Source: Bombus terrestris
Lineage: Eukaryota; Arthropoda; Insecta; Hymenoptera; Apidae
Direction of reading: 5' to 3'
NCBI RefSeq assembly: GCF_910591885.1
Contig: NW_025963555.1
Location: 3,286,001-3,350,000 of the forward strand
Length of the DNA: 64,000 bases
A program made the position numbers and the translations under genes. Of the stretch, positions 10,170 to 22,200 are shown in pieces (the first letter of the stretch is position 1; each line of letters begins with the position of its first letter). The notes under the pieces are model-generated. The model was given only the letters and a program-made list of their open reading frames with translations. It was not told where the DNA came from and did not search any database.

Positions 10170-13100
10170 GGGCTGGTGCGTATATTTCAATGTCCCCATG
10201 TGCCAAACCGTTGGATTGTGACACACCTCTCCGCGTCCCTCGCTCGTCGTGCTCGCTCGAAAGTTACAGCCTAACCGAAAACCAATCCCTCTTGCGTTAG
10301 TCATTCGACATGGAGGCGACTTATTTCAAATATGGGAACGTGTCGGATCGGATGTGAGGTTGGACTAAATTTTTACGAGCGAGCGGAGCGAGCGAGCAAC
10401 GATCACAATTTCCAAGCTATACATATACCTTATATTGCCTTGCATATATTTCGTGTTATTACCTACTTTTGTCAGCAATTTCGGACATCACATTGCACTG
10501 TGGTATGTGGAAATAGTACTATTTATGCGAAACTATTCATAAACTGTAAACATTTGTCAGTAGGCAATAGGATAAAGACTTCCGGCCCCTCGGGCTGGTG
10601 CGAATATTTCAATGTCCGTATGTGCCAAACCGTTGGTTTGTGACACACCTTTACGCGTATCTCGCCCTCTGCGCTCGCTCGAAAGCTATAGCCTAACCTA
10701 AAACCAATCCATCTTGCGTTCATTATTCCGTATGGTGGCGACATATTTCGAATTTGCGAACGTGTCGGATCGGTTGTGAGGTAGGGCAGGATTTTTACGA
10801 GCGAGCGGAGCGAGCGAGCAACGATCACAATTTCCTAGCTATACATATACCTTATATTGCCTTGCATATAATTGGTGTTATTACCTAATTTTGTCAGACA
10901 TTTCGGACATCACATTGCACTGTACGATGTGGAAATAGTACTACTTATGTGAAACTATTCATAAACTGTATACATTTGTCAGTAGGCAATAGGATAAAAA
11001 CTTCCGGCTCCTCGGGCTGGTGCGAATATTTCAATGTCCCCATGTGCCAAACCGTTGGATTGTGTCACACCTCTCTGCGTCCCTCGCTCACCGTGCTCGC
11101 TCGAAAGCTATAGCCTAACCGAAAACAAATCCCTCTTGCGTTAGTCATTCGACATGGAGGCGACTTATTTCAAATATGGGAACGTGTCGGATCGGATGTG
11201 AGGTTGGATTAAATTTTTACGAGCGAGCGGAGCGAGCGAGCAACGATCACAATTTCCAAGCTATACATATACCTTATATTGCCTTGCATATATTTCGTGT
11301 TATTACCTACTTTTGTCAGCAATTTCGGACATCACATTGCACTGTGGTATGTGGAAATAGTACTATTTATGTGAAACTATTCATAAACTGTAAACATTTG
11401 TCAGTAGGCAATAGGATAAAGACTTCCGGCCCCTCGGGCTGGTGCGAACATTTCAATGTCCGTATGTGCCAAACCGTTGGTTTGTGACACACCTTTACGC
11501 GTATCTCGCCCTCTGCGCTCGCTCGAAAGCTATAGCCTAACCTAAAACCAATCCATCTTGCGTTCATTATTCGGTATGGTGGCGACATATTTCGAATTTG
11601 CGAACGTGTCGGATCGGTTGTGAGGTTGAGCAGGATTTTTACGAGCGAGCGGAGCGAGCGAGCAACGATCACAATTTCCTAGCTATACATATACCTTATA
11701 TTGCCTTGCATATAATTGGTGTTATTACCTAATTTTGTCAGACATTTCGGACATCACATTGCACTGTGGTATGTGGAAATAGTACTACTTATGTGAAACT
11801 ATTCATAAACTGTATACATTTGTCAGTAGGCAATAGGATAAAAACTTCCGGCTCCTCGGGCTGGTGCGAATATTTCAATGTCCCCATGTGCCAAACCGTT
11901 GGATTGTGACACACCTCTCTGCGTCCCTCGCTCGCCGTGCTCGCTCGAAAGCTATAGCCTAACCGAAAACAAATCCCTCTTGCGTTCATTATTCGATATG
12001 GTGGCGACATATTTCGAAATTGCGAACGTGTCGGATCGGTTGTGAGGTTGGACTAGATTTTTACAAGCGAGCGGAGCGAGCGAGCAACGATCACAATTTG
12101 CAAGCTATACATTTACCTTATATTGCCTTGCATATAATTCGTGTTATTACCTAATTTTGTCAGACATTTCGGACATCACATTGCACTGTACGATGTGGAA
12201 ATAGTACTACTTATGTGAAACTATTCATGAACTGTATACATTTGTCAGTAGGCAATAGGATAAAGACTTCCGGCTCCTCGGGCTGGTGCGAATATTTCAA
12301 TGTCCCCATGTGCCAAACCGTTGGATTGTGACACACCTCTCCGCGCCCTCGCTCGCCGTGCTCGCTCGAAAGCTATAGCCTAACCGAAAACCAATCCCTC
12401 TTGCGTTCATTATTCGATATGGTGGCGACATATTGCGAATTTGCGAACGTGTCGGATCGGTTGTGAGGTTGGAGAGGATTTTTGCGAGCGAGCGGAGCGA
12501 GCGAGCAACGATCACAATTTCCAAGCTATACATATTCCTTATATTGCCTTGCATATAATTCGTGTTATTACCTAATTTTGTCAGACATTTCGGACATCAC
12601 ATTGCACTGTACGATGTGGAAATAGTACTACTTATGTGAAACTATTCATAAACTGTATACATTTGTCAGTAGGCAATAGGATAAAGACTTCCGGCTCCTC
12701 GGGCTGGTGCGTATATTTCAATGTCCCCATGTGCCAAACCGTTGGATTGTGACACACCTCTCCGCGTCCCTCGCTCGCCATGCTCGCTCGAAAGCTATAG
12801 CCTAACCGAAAACCAATCCCTCTTGCGTTAGTCATTCGACATGCAGGCGACTTATTTCAAATTTGCAAACGTGTCGGATCGGTTGTGAGGTTGGACAGGA
12901 TTTTTACGAGCGAGCGGAGCGAGCGAGCAACGATCACAATTTCTAAGCTATACATATCCCTTATATTGCCTTGCATATAATTCGTGTTATTACCTAATTT
13001 TGTCAGACATTTCGGACATCACATTGCACTGTGGTATGTGGAAATAGTACTATTTATGTGAAACTATTCATAAACTGTAAACATTTGTCAGTAGGCAATA

Positions 13101-14677
13101 GGATAAAGACTTCCGGCTCCTCGGGCTGGTGCGAATACTTCAACGTCAGTATGTGCCAAACCCTTGGATTGTGACACACATCTCCGCGTCCCTCGCTCGC
13201 CGTACTCGCTCGAAAGCTATAGCCTAACCGAAAACCAATCCCTCTTGCGTTCATTATTCGAAATGGTGGCGACATATTTCGAATTTGCGAACGTGTCGGA
13301 TCGGTTGTGAGGTTGGACTAGATTTTTACAAGCGAGCGGAGCGAGCGAGCAACGATCACAATTTCCAAGCTATACATATACCTTATATTGCCTTGCATAT
13401 AATTCGTGTTATTACCTAATTTTGTCAGACATTTCGGACATCACATTGCACTGTACGATGTGGAAATAGTACTACTTATGTGAAACTATTCATAAACTGT
13501 ATACATTTGTCAGTAGGCAATAGGATAAAGACTTCCGACTCCTCGGGCTGGTGCGAATATTTCAATGTCCCCATGTGCCAAACCGTTGGATTGTGACACA
13601 CCTCTCCGCGCCCTCGCTCGCCGTGCTCGCTCGAAAGCTATAGCCTAACCGAAAACCAATCCCTCTTGCGTTCATTATTCGATATGGTGGCGACATATTT
13701 CGAATTTGCGAACCTGTCGGGTCGGTTGTGAGGTTGGACTAGATTTTTACGAGCGAGCGGAGCGAGCGAGCAACGGTCACAATTTCCAAGCTATACATAT
13801 TCCTTATATTGCCTTGCATATAATTCGTGTTATTACCTAATTTTGTCAGACATTTCGGACATCACATTGCACTGTACGATGTGGAAATAGTACTACTTAT
13901 GTGAAACTATTCATAAACTGTATACATTTGTCAGTAGGCAATAGGATAAAGACTTCCGGCTCCTCGGGCTGGTGCGAATATTTCAATGTCCCCATGTGCC
14001 AAACCGTTGGATTGTGACACACCTCTCCGCGTCCCTCGCTCGACGTGCTCGCTCGAAAGCTATAGCCAAACCGAAAACAAATCCCTCTTGCGTTCGTTAT
14101 TCGATATGGTGGTGACATATTTCGAATTTGCGAACGTGTCGGATCGGTTGTGAGGTTGGACAAGATTTTTACGAGCGAGCGGAGCGAGCGAGCAACGGTC
14201 ACAATTTCCAAGCTATACATATACCTTATATTGCCTTGCATATATTTCGTGCTATTACCTTATTTTGTCAGCCATTTCGGACATCACATTGCACTGTACG
14301 ATGTGGAAATATTACTGCTTATGTGAAACTATTCATAAACTGTATACATTTGTCAGTAGGCAATTGGATAACGACTTCCGGCTCCACGGGCTGGTACGAA
14401 TATTTGAATGTCCCAATGTGCCAAACCGTTGGACTGTGACACACCTCTCCGCGTCCCTCGCGCACCGTGCTCGCTCGAAAGCTATAGCCTAACCGAAAAC
14501 CAATCCCTCTTGCGTTCATTATTCGATATTTTGTGGCGACATATTTCGAATTTGCGAACGTGTCGGATCGGTTGTGAGGTTGGACAGGATTTTGACGAGC
14601 GAGCGAAGCGAGCGAGCAACGATCACAATTTCCAAGCTATACATATCCCTTATATTGCCTTGCATATAATTCGGGTT

Positions 14678-14682
14678 ATTAC
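14678..14682. repeat. Target-site duplication, left side of copy 2 (ATTAC)
   Basis: The same five bases at the same monomer position as in copy 1; the partner is at 19245-19249. Confidence 0.9.
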
Positions 14683-14927
14683 TGAAAAGATATAGAATGG
14701 ATTCGGAAATACAAATAATTCCCTTTATTTAGCACACAACTGTTATACATATATCTTATACTCTTAAGACCTCAAAATCCTACTCGCACGCACGCCTGTT
14801 GTCAACCGACTCTTCCAGATGCTTCTAACGACTGGCTCTTGTCTTTTGTCTCAACCAAGACCCGGACGTCCTCTGACGCTTACACACACATTCACATGTA
14901 CAGTGTAAATGTATCATATTCCCAACA
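14683..14927 (-). repeat. 3' LTR of copy 2 (245 bp)
   Basis: Begins TG and ends CA on the plus strand. It is the same sequence as the copy 1 LTRs by eye. The sense-strand purine tract AAGGAGGCG adjoins it at 14936-14928. Confidence 0.95.
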
Positions 14928-15022
14928 CGCCTCCTTACATTTATACTGTACACTTAATCGTATTTACATGCTTTGACGAATTACGTAACAGAAACTTTAA
15001 CACTTATTTATTTACATTTCTC

Positions 15023-15250
15023 TTAGTTTACATTCATCCATGACCTAAACCTTTCGAATTTCTCTCTACACAGTGCCTTCGTAAAAATATCCGCAGTATT
15101 TTCGTCTGTACTTACTTTAAGTATGTTTATCTTGTTCTCCTTTAAGCACTCGTGAACATAGTGGTAATGAACTTCAATGTGTTTAGAATTTTTTGTAAAA
15201 TTTCCGTGCTTTGCTATACTTATCACTCCAGAGTTATCCTCATAAATTTT
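15023..15250 (-). pseudogene. C-terminal RNase H tail of copy 2 pol, out of frame
   Basis: Corresponds base for base to 5799-6026 of copy 1, with the same single-base break where the main frame ends. It holds the YEDN and ADIFTKAL motifs. The shared break supports descent of both copies from one damaged insertion. Confidence 0.8.
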
Positions 15251-16733
15251 ACAGGGTTATCGTCTAGATTTACATTGAAGATTTTCATAATTTCCCTAAT
15301 AGACATTAATTCACTCACCGCTTCCGATAGAGCTACATACTCTGCATACGTCGAGGCTTTTGTCACACACCTTTGTTTTTTAGACTTCCAACCAATTACA
15401 TTTCCATTCCTCTTATAATCTAATCTTAAATCTCTAGTCCGGTACAAATATTTCAATATTCGCAAAGCATATTTAAAATGTGTCTCATTACAACAATCTT
15501 GAAATCTACTCATATAATTCACACTATAACTTATATCGGGTCTGGTATTTACACTAATATACAACAATGCGCCAATTAAATTTTTGTATCCAATATCCTC
15601 TCTATTTATCTCAGCTTTTTCAATTTTTAAGTTGGTCTCCAAAGGTGTACAGTACAATTTGCTATTTTGTAACTTATATTTGTTTGCTAATAATTCAATG
15701 TATTTCTTTTGGCTTAATCTCATTTCATTTTTGAAATAATCATACTCTATATTTATTCCAAGATATTCTTTGACTTCACCTAAATCTTTCATTTCAAATC
15801 TATTAGTTAATAGCTTCTTTACATTTTGTATCTTCCTTTTGTTTTTACTACAAATTAGCAAATCGTCTACATATATTAACAAATAAGCAACATTTTCTCC
15901 CTCTCCATGTGTATATAGGCACAACTCTATGTTATTCTTTTTAAAACCTAATCTCGTCACATACTTATCAAAACACTCATACCAGTCCCTTGGACTTTCT
16001 TTTAACCCATACAGCGCTTTCGATAGTTTACAAACTCTATTCGTTCCGTCCGCATATCCCTTTGGTTGATTTACATATACCTCCGAGGTTACTTCACCAT
16101 TTAAAAAGGCAGTTTCTACATCCATTTGCTCAATAATTAATCCATTTTGACAACAATATGATAGCAATATCTTAAAGGTCTGATTACTCGCTACTGGGGA
16201 GTATATGTCATCAGCTACGTTTCTTTGTTGGAATCCTCTTACCACTAATCTAGCCTTATACCTGTCATCGGATTTTCTCGTGTAAACCCATTTTACATCT
16301 AATACGTCTTTGCCTTTTACCCTTTCTACCAATTTCCAAGTTTTATTCTTATAAAGACATTCTATTTCCTTATCCATAGCTTGTTTCCAATCTTCACTAT
16401 CTTCGCAACAAATCGCCTCCTCAAATGTACAAGGGATATCTACTCTACAATAATTTGCATGGATTTCACTAATGTTTTCCTTTTCTGGATATCTTACTGG
16501 AGTTCTCTTATTACGTGTAGATCTTCTAGGGATGTTTAAGCTTTCAAGACTATTATCATTTTCATCTTCCCTACTTTCTAACTCTTCCTTATTCATGTTT
16601 ACCAATAAATCATTATCCTCAATGTCATCGTTATCTTTATGGAATGAATTTTCCACAAAGCCGATACATTTTGTGTCTGTTCCTATGACCTCTACATGTC
16701 TCGCTATTGTTATTTTCCCACCTAATAAGACTC
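15223..16733 (-). pseudogene. Copy 2 pol fragment: reverse transcriptase and partial RNase H
   Basis: The frame is open from the copy-specific frameshift at about 16733 down to the TGA at 15223. It contains the acidic linker after integrase, the RT palm motifs QMDVETAFLNG and YVDDLL, and the remains of RNase H (WKSKKQ, then STYAEY). The first usual start codon is well inside the linker, and without recoding the fragment would not be translated as part of Gag-Pol. The region between KRNG and NVIGW is shortened as in the other copies. Confidence 0.85.
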
Positions 16734-18824
16734 CTAATAACCTACTTCACTATATCCTAACAAAATTCCCATATCTGCCTTCTTATCCCATTTAGAAACT
16801 CTTTTTTGTTCTGGTCTTCTTACAAAAACTTTACTTCCATATAAATGTAGATTTTCAACGCTTGGTTTTCTCCCGAAGAATATTTCAAAAGGTGTCTTTC
16901 TCTCTATAGTATTTGCCAGTATTCGATTTTTCAAATATACCGCTGTACAAACTATTTCCGGCCAGTACCTTTTATGTACTTTCGCTTCCGCTAACAAGCA
17001 ACGCGCCATGTCCATAACTGTTCTATTATACCTTTCCGCAGTTCCGTTTAATTCATGTACGTAGGTTGGGCAATTATTTATTCTGATACCTTTATCCCTA
17101 GCAAATTTATAAATTCGATTATTCAAATACTCTTTTCCATTATCACATCTCAATATTTTTAACTTCTTGCCCGTTAAATTCTCGGCTTCATTTACAAACT
17201 GTACGAAACAATCAAAAACCTCACCCTTTGATTTTATACAATAAATTCTAGCTATTTTGCTATAATCATCGATAAATGAGATGAAATATTTCTCTTCATT
17301 GAATCCGGTAGTCTTAAAGGGACCGCACACGTCCGTATGAATAATTTCCATTATCTCCCTAGCCTTGGTTCGATTATTTTTGAATGGTAAATTGTGCATT
17401 TTACTTTCTATACACACCCTACATTTCAAAAATTCCTTCTCAAATTCATTCGGTATACCAGTAACTAGCTGCTCTTTACCCAAAATATTTAAATATTTAA
17501 AATTTACGTGTCCTAACATCCTATGCCATCTTTCCTTTTTACTCATACCACTACGTTCGGCGCTGTTTGCTAAGTGCTCCTTCCCTTTCAATATACTTTT
17601 CATTCTATATGTTCCCTTTTCTTTAACCGCTACCGCTGTAAGCTTATTGTCCTCATCTATTACTTTTGCAATATTTCCTTTTGAAATAACCGTGTTCTTA
17701 TTATCTGTTAACTTGCCTAAACTAATCAAGTTTGCGGACATTTCTTTCGCGTAAAAAACATTATTCATATTTATTTCATTTTGCTTTCCAAATGCTTCAA
17801 AATAACTTATAACATTCCCTACTTTTGTTGCCTTTATCGATCTATTATCGCCTAAATATATATTTACCGGTTCTTTAAGGTCAATAGATTTATCGAAATA
17901 ATTTACGTTGTTAATTATGTGATCTGTGCAACCGCTATCTAATAGCCACATTACTTCATTATTACTTATCTCGTTCGCCTCGCCACTGTGTGCTGCGTGC
18001 GCCGTTGCTATCCATATGCCTGATCTTGAGTTACCATGCTCGCTCCTGCCGGTTGTTAATTGACGATGGAAATTTCCACGTCCCCTGCTCGTATTTCCTT
18101 TGTTTCCTCTTCCTCTGCTGCGACCACGTGTTGACCCACGCCAAAAACTGTTACTGCTTCCCGCTTCGACGCCATTTTGACACTCTCTCGCAAAATGTCC
18201 TACTCTTCCACATCTGAAGCATCCTTCCTTTTTTGCAGAAAAGGCGTTGGTTTGCATTTCTCCTCGATTGGACTTATTTTTCTTCTCCGCTATTTCAATT
18301 TTATTTTTTACATACGCTACCGTTTGATTTTCTGCTTTCAATGCATCTACTATATCCGCTATGTAGGTGTATTCTTCGGGTAACGTATTCAGCATGTAAT
18401 TTAGTTTTTCCCTCTCACTCACTTGTGCACCCGCACATTTTAATTCGTTTATTAATTTTTCGAAATCACTAAAAAACGATGCTGAATCAGTGTAGTTCTC
18501 AAGTCTTATCTTTTCCAATCTCCTTCTGCATACGATCTGTAGTGCCGTCGACTCTTTCAAGTACATTTCATCAAACTTTTTTACTATCTCATACGCCGTT
18601 TTTTCTTCTCTAATATATTCCAATTGTCTATTTGTGACGGCACTATAAATTATATTTATTGCCTTCAAATCCTTTTTGTCCCAGTCTTCATTGTCTGTTT
18701 CTGTCTTCACCCTAGTTGTGACAATCTCGCATTCTTTATATCTGAGAAACATCGTTATTCTTTGCTTCCACATACCGTAATCCTCACCATCGAAAGTAGG
18801 TATCATGATTTCCGATCTCTCCAT
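16734..18824 (-). pseudogene. Copy 2 Gag, protease and integrase (696 codons, truncated)
   Basis: The polyprotein starts at 18824 with MERSEIMIPTFDGEDYG. It contains Gag, the zinc knuckle (residues 202-215), the protease DSG at 296-298, the integrase zinc finger (H434, H439, C468, C471) and the D498, D561, E597 triad. It stops after residue 696, where the plus strand reads CTCCTAATAACC in place of CTCTGTAACC. That 2-bp net gain puts an early stop in frame. Gag, protease and integrase could still be made; reverse transcriptase could not. Confidence 0.9.
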
Positions 18825-18988
18825 TTTAAATGATTCCTTATCTCTTACTCAAGCGTTCCTACGTGCTCGAAGTGTATTTTTCCTCTTTGTAACCTTTGAA
18901 CGTTTCTTTCCTTACTGAGAACTCACTCGAACTAACTCGCAATATTGAAAAACAGGCACTAAAATAACTTGCAAAATTATGAACCACG

Positions 18989-18999
18989 CTCTGCTACCA
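18989..18999 (-). promoter_or_regulatory. Primer-binding site of copy 2 (3' end of initiator tRNA-Met)
   Basis: TGGTAGCAGAG on the sense strand abuts the 5' LTR, the same as in copies 1 and 3. Confidence 0.8.
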
Positions 19000-19244
19000 T
19001 GAAAAGATATAGAATGGATTCGGAAATACAAATAATTCCCTTTATTTAGCACACAACTGTTATACATATATCTTATACTCTTAAGACCTCAAAATCCTAC
19101 TCGCACGCACGCCTGTTGTCAACCGACTCTTCCAGATGCTTCTAACGACTGGCTCTTGTCTTTTGTCTCAACCAAGACCCGGACGTCCTCTGACGCTTAC
19201 ACACACATTCACATGTACAGTGTAAATGTATCATATTCCCAACA
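19000..19244 (-). repeat. 5' LTR of copy 2 (245 bp)
   Basis: Promoter LTR with TATAAG at 19077-19072 and AATAAA at 19046-19041 on the sense strand. Identical by eye to the other family LTRs. Confidence 0.95.
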
Positions 19245-19249
19245 ATTAC
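19245..19249. repeat. Target-site duplication, right side of copy 2 (ATTAC)
   Basis: Direct repeat of 14678-14682, followed by the resumed monomer. Confidence 0.9.
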
Positions 19250-22200
19250 CTAATTTTGTCAGACATTTCGGATATCACAATGCACTGTACGATGTGGAAA
19301 AAGTACTATTTATGTGAAACTATTCAAAAACTGTATACATTTGTCAGTAGGCAATAGGATAAAGACTTCCGGCTCCTCGGGCTGGTGCGTATATTTCAAT
19401 GTCCCCATGTGCCAAACCGTTGGATTGTGACACACCTCTCCGCGTCCCTCGCTCGTCGTGCTCGCTCGAAAGTTACAGCCTAACCGAAAACCAATCCCTC
19501 TTGCGTTAGTCATTCGACATGGAGGCGACTTATTTCAAATATGGGAACGTGTCGGATCGGATGTGAGGTTGGACTAAATTTTTACGAGCGAGCGGAGCGA
19601 GCGAGCAACGATCACAATTTCCAAGCTATACATATACCTTATATTGCCTTGCATATATTTCGTGTTATTACCTACTTTTGTCAGCAATTTCGGACATCAC
19701 ATTGCACTGTGGTATGTGGAAATAGTACTATTTATGCGAAACTATTCATAAACTGTAAACATTTGTCAGTAGGCAATAGGATAAAGACTTCCGGCCCCTC
19801 GGGCTGGTGCGAATATTTCAATGTCCGTATGTGCCAAACCGTTGGTTTGTGACACACCTTTACGCGTATCTCGCCCTCTGCGCTCGCTCGAAAGCTATAG
19901 CCTAACCTAAAACCAATCCATCTTGCGTTCATTATTCCGTATGGTGGCGACATATTTCGAATTTGCGAACGTGTCGGATCGGTTGTGAGGTAGGGCAGGA
20001 TTTTTACGAGCGAGCGGAGCGAGCGAGCAACGATCACAATTTCCTAGCTATACATATACCTTATATTGCCTTGCATATAATTGGTGTTATTACCTAATTT
20101 TGTCAGACATTTCGGACATCACATTGCACTGTACGATGTGGAAATAGTACTACTTATGTGAAACTATTCATAAACTGTATACATTTGTCAGTAGGCAATA
20201 GGATAAAAACTTCCGGCTCCTCGGGCTGGTGCGAATATTTCAATGTCCCCATGTGCCAAACCGTTGGATTGTGACACACCTCTCTGCGTCCCTCGCTCGC
20301 CGTGCTCGCTCGAAAGCTATAGCCTAACCGAAAACAAATCCCTCTTGCGTTCATTATTCGATATGGTGGCGACATATTTCGAAATTGCGAACGTGTCGGA
20401 TCGGTTGTGAGGTTGGACTAGATTTTTACAAGCGAGCGGAGCGAGCGAGCAACGATCACAATTTGCAAGCTATACATTTACCTTATATTGCCTTGCATAT
20501 AATTCGTGTTATTACCTAATTTTGTCAGACATTTCGGACATCACATTGCACTGTACGATGTGGAAATAGTACTACTTATGTGAAACTATTCATGAACTGT
20601 ATACATTTGTCAGTAGGCAATAGGATAAAGACTTCCGGCTCCTCGGGCTGGTGCGAATATTTCAATGTCCCCATGTGCCAAACCGTTGGATTGTGACACA
20701 CCTCTCCGCGCCCTCGCTCGCCGTGCTCGCTCGAAAGCTATAGCCTAACCGAAAACCAATCCCTCTTGCGTTCATTATTCGATATGGTGGCGACATATTG
20801 CGAATTTGCGAACGTGTCGGATCGGTTGTGAGGTTGGAGAGGATTTTTGCGAGCGAGCGGAGCGAGCGAGCAACGATCACAATTTCCAAGCTATACATAT
20901 TCCTTATATTGCCTTGCATATAATTCGTGTTATTACCTAATTTTGTCAGACATTTCGGACATCACATTGCACTGTACGATGTGGAAATAGTACTACTTAT
21001 GTGAAACTATTCATAAACTGTATACATTTGTCAGTAGGCAATAGGATAAAGACTTCCGGCTCCTCGGGCTGGTGCGTATATTTCAATGTCCCCATGTGCC
21101 AAACCGTTGGATTGTGACACACCTCTCCGCGTCCCTCGCTCGTCGTGCTCGCTCGAAAGCTATAGCCTAACCGAAAACCAATCCCTCTTGCGTTAGTCAT
21201 TCGACATGCAGGCGACTTATTTCAAATTTGCAAACGTGTCGGATCGGTTGTGAGGTTGGACAGGATTTTTACGAGCGAGCGGAGCGAGCGAGCAACGATC
21301 ACAATTTCCAAGCTATACATATCCCTTATATTGCCTTGCATATAATTCGTGTTATTACCTAATTTTGTCAGACATTTCGGACATCACATTGCACTGTGGT
21401 ATGTGGAAATAGTACTATTTATGTGAAACTATTCATAAACTGTAAACATTTGTCAGTAGGCAATAGGATAAAGACTTCCGGCTCCTCGGGCTGGTGCGAA
21501 TACTTCAACGTCAGTATGTGCCAAACCCTTGGATTGTGACACACATCTCCGCGTCCCTCGCTCGCCGTACTCGCTCGAAAGCTATAGCCTAACCGAAAAC
21601 CAATCCCTCTTGCGTTCATTATTCGAAATGGTGGCGACATATTTCGAATTTGCGAACGTGTCGGATCGGTTGTGAGGTTGGACTAGATTTTTACAAGCGA
21701 GCGGAGCGAGCGAGCAACGATCACAATTTCCAAGCTATACATATACCTTATATTGCCTTGCATATAATTCGTGTTATTACCTAATTTTGTCAGACATTTC
21801 GGACATCACATTGCACTGTACGATGTGGAAATAGTACTACTTATGTGAAACTATTCATAAACTGTATACATTTGTCAGTAGGCAATAGGATAAAGACTCC
21901 TCGGGCTGGTGCGAATATTTCAATGTCCCCATGTGCCAAACCGTTGGATTGTGACACACCTCTCCGCGCCCTCGCTCGCCGTGCTCGCTCGAAAGCTATA
22001 GCCTAACCGAAAACCAATCCCTCTTGCGTTCATTATTCGATATGGTGGCGACATATTTCGAATTTGCGAACCTGTCGGGTCGGTTGTGAGGTTGGACTAG
22101 ATTTTTACGAGCGAGCGGAGCGAGCGAGCAACGGTCACAATTTCCAAGCTATACATATTCCTTATATTGCCTTGCATATAATTCGTGTTATTACCTAATT

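Larger units (their letters stand above)
10020..14682. repeat. 422-bp satellite array, segment 2 (11 monomers)
   Basis: Apart from the 5-bp target duplication and a 16-bp insertion at 10154-10169, the segment is 11 x 422 bp, so copies 1 and 2 are in the same monomer phase. The first monomers match those after copies 2 and 3. One type (CATTTCAATGTCCGTATG, TTTACGCGTATCTCGCC) appears twice here, at about 10550-10800 and 11400-11650. The right half (from about 12062) matches the left flank of copy 1 and the middle of segment 3. No gene is seen. Confidence 0.95.
14683..19244 (-). mobile_element. Ty1/copia LTR retrotransposon, copy 2 (4562 bp)
   Basis: Same family and structure as copy 1, 9224 bp further right. 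The 5' LTR is at 19244-19000, the start of Gag-Pol at 18824 and the 3' LTR at 14927-14683. Its copy-specific lesion is a 2-bp net gain at about 16731-16742, between integrase and reverse transcriptase. The gag region is intact, unlike copy 1. Flanking satellite on both sides is nearly the same as around copies 1 and 3, including rare variants, so this is a duplicate of the same insertion. Confidence 0.95.
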
